Assembly (NCBI GenBank): GCA_019509985.1
Contig: JAEKLF010000038.1
Coordinates: 36,336-100,335 of the forward strand
Reading direction: 5' to 3'
Length of the DNA stretch: 64,000 bases
From: Burkholderiales bacterium
Lineage (GTDB): Bacteria; Pseudomonadota; Gammaproteobacteria; Burkholderiales; Burkholderiaceae_C
Shown here: positions 63,647 to 64,000 of the stretch, piece after piece
Position numbering within the stretch: position 1 is the first letter of the stretch
How the letters are laid out: each line of letters starts with the position of its first letter
The notes under the pieces: generated by a model
The model's database searches: none
The model's input: only the letters and a program-made list of their open reading frames with translations
What the model was told of the DNA's origin: nothing
Translations under genes and position numbers: made by a program

Positions 63647-64000
63647 CTAGAGGCCCTTGTTTCCCGGCCATTCCACCCGCGCCAGCTCCAGCAAGTTCGC
63701 GAACTTCGGGTTCTCTTTCAGTAGCTCGAAGACCCGCTCGGCAATCGCCTGCCCGGCCTTGGAGTCCGATTCGAAATGAACCCCGGCCACCTCGCGGTTG
63801 TGCGCCACGTCGTTCCCCAATTCGGTCAGCCGGCTTACGAGTGCGGGAGACGGGAACATAGCGCCGTAGATCAGCGCCACCATGCGGGACTGCGCAGCAT
63901 GCCCGCTGGGGTAGCTCGGATGCCCAGGGTACAGCGGGTCGGGCTTGGCGAACATCGGCTCCAGGTTGGGGAGATAGGCCGAAGGCCTGGCCGCGTTGAA
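63647..64000 (-). CDS. PAP2-family acid phosphatase, N-terminus outside window
   Basis: The frame runs off the right edge; 117 C-terminal residues are visible. RPSAYLPN and PSYPSGHAAQ match motifs 1 and 2 of the PAP2/class A acid phosphatase family (KxxxxxxRP, PSGH). NREVAGVHFESDSKAG matches motif 3 (SRxxxxxHxxxD, with N for S), whose His is the catalytic base. Likely an exported phosphatase or haloperoxidase-like enzyme. Confidence 0.85.
   Translation of the reverse strand, partial: FNAARPSAYLPNLEPMFAKPDPLYPGHPSYPSGHAAQSRMVALIYGAMFPSPALVSRLTELGNDVAHNREVAGVHFESDSKAGQAIAERVFELLKENPKFANLLELARVEWPGNKGL

Overview
The window is 64 kb of very GC-rich DNA (strong G/C third positions, long shadow ORFs on both strands, gene ends that often overlap). 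Gene content fits a free-living Burkholderiales betaproteobacterium, most like the Roseateles/Pelomonas/Mitsuaria group: a TRAP dicarboxylate system with a DctS/DctR-type regulator pair, assimilatory nitrate genes under sigma-54 and ANTAR control, many two-component systems, and secreted peptidases, esterases and beta-lactamase-like hydrolases. The genus is inference. No tRNA, rRNA, CRISPR array, prophage or insertion sequence was seen.

Layout. 1-7 kb: a sialidase-like protein cut by the left edge, a sugar-binding-type periplasmic protein, a B12-dependent ribonucleotide reductase split by a 380-residue intein with LAGLIDADG endonuclease motifs, and a DUF1134 protein. 7-14.4 kb: a small unknown gene, a PilZ gene that seems to start at AUC, a LytS-type kinase, a degenerate LytS-like protein and a LytTR regulator in one operon, a lipase-like hydrolase, and a TPR-GGDEF protein. 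14.5-27.3 kb: a stand-alone molybdopterin oxidoreductase, an S41 peptidase with an AraC regulator, a c-di-GMP-I riboswitch before a sedolisin, two serine hydrolases, a histidine kinase whose partner regulator lacks its receiver domain, and a PHB-depolymerase-like esterase. 27.5-37.2 kb: MerR-MFS pair, DctR/DctS, a TRAP transporter with two tandem DctP proteins, and a SRPBCC protein.

37.2-59 kb is mainly a nitrate-assimilation region, interrupted by a GNAT gene, an SDR/AraC pair and a secreted intradiol-dioxygenase-like protein coupled to an OmpR-type two-component system. Its parts are nasT-nrtA-nrtB-nrtD; a divergent pair of an ANTAR-PilJ fusion regulator and narK; a PP2C-phosphatase/Ser-Thr-kinase fusion; nirB followed by a second PilJ-domain protein; and nirD-nasA-cobA. 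Good sigma-54 -24/-12 elements precede nasT, nrtA, nirB and the ANTAR-PilJ gene. The nrtA leader has two ANTAR-type hexaloop hairpins, the second of which competes with a downstream hairpin. 59-64 kb: divergent SDR/AraC genes, a broken chemoreceptor, type III pantothenate kinase and a PAP2 phosphatase cut by the right edge.

A recurring oddity is out-of-frame internal loss. nrtB, nasA and the chemoreceptor each lack a conserved block, and each junction lies at a 6-7 base word that could be a direct repeat. A response regulator also lacks its receiver. As written, nitrate import by NrtABD and nitrate reduction by NasA are both broken, while NarK, NirB, NirD and CobA are intact. Either the lineage has lost nitrate use recently or the assembly has collapsed short repeats; raw reads would decide.
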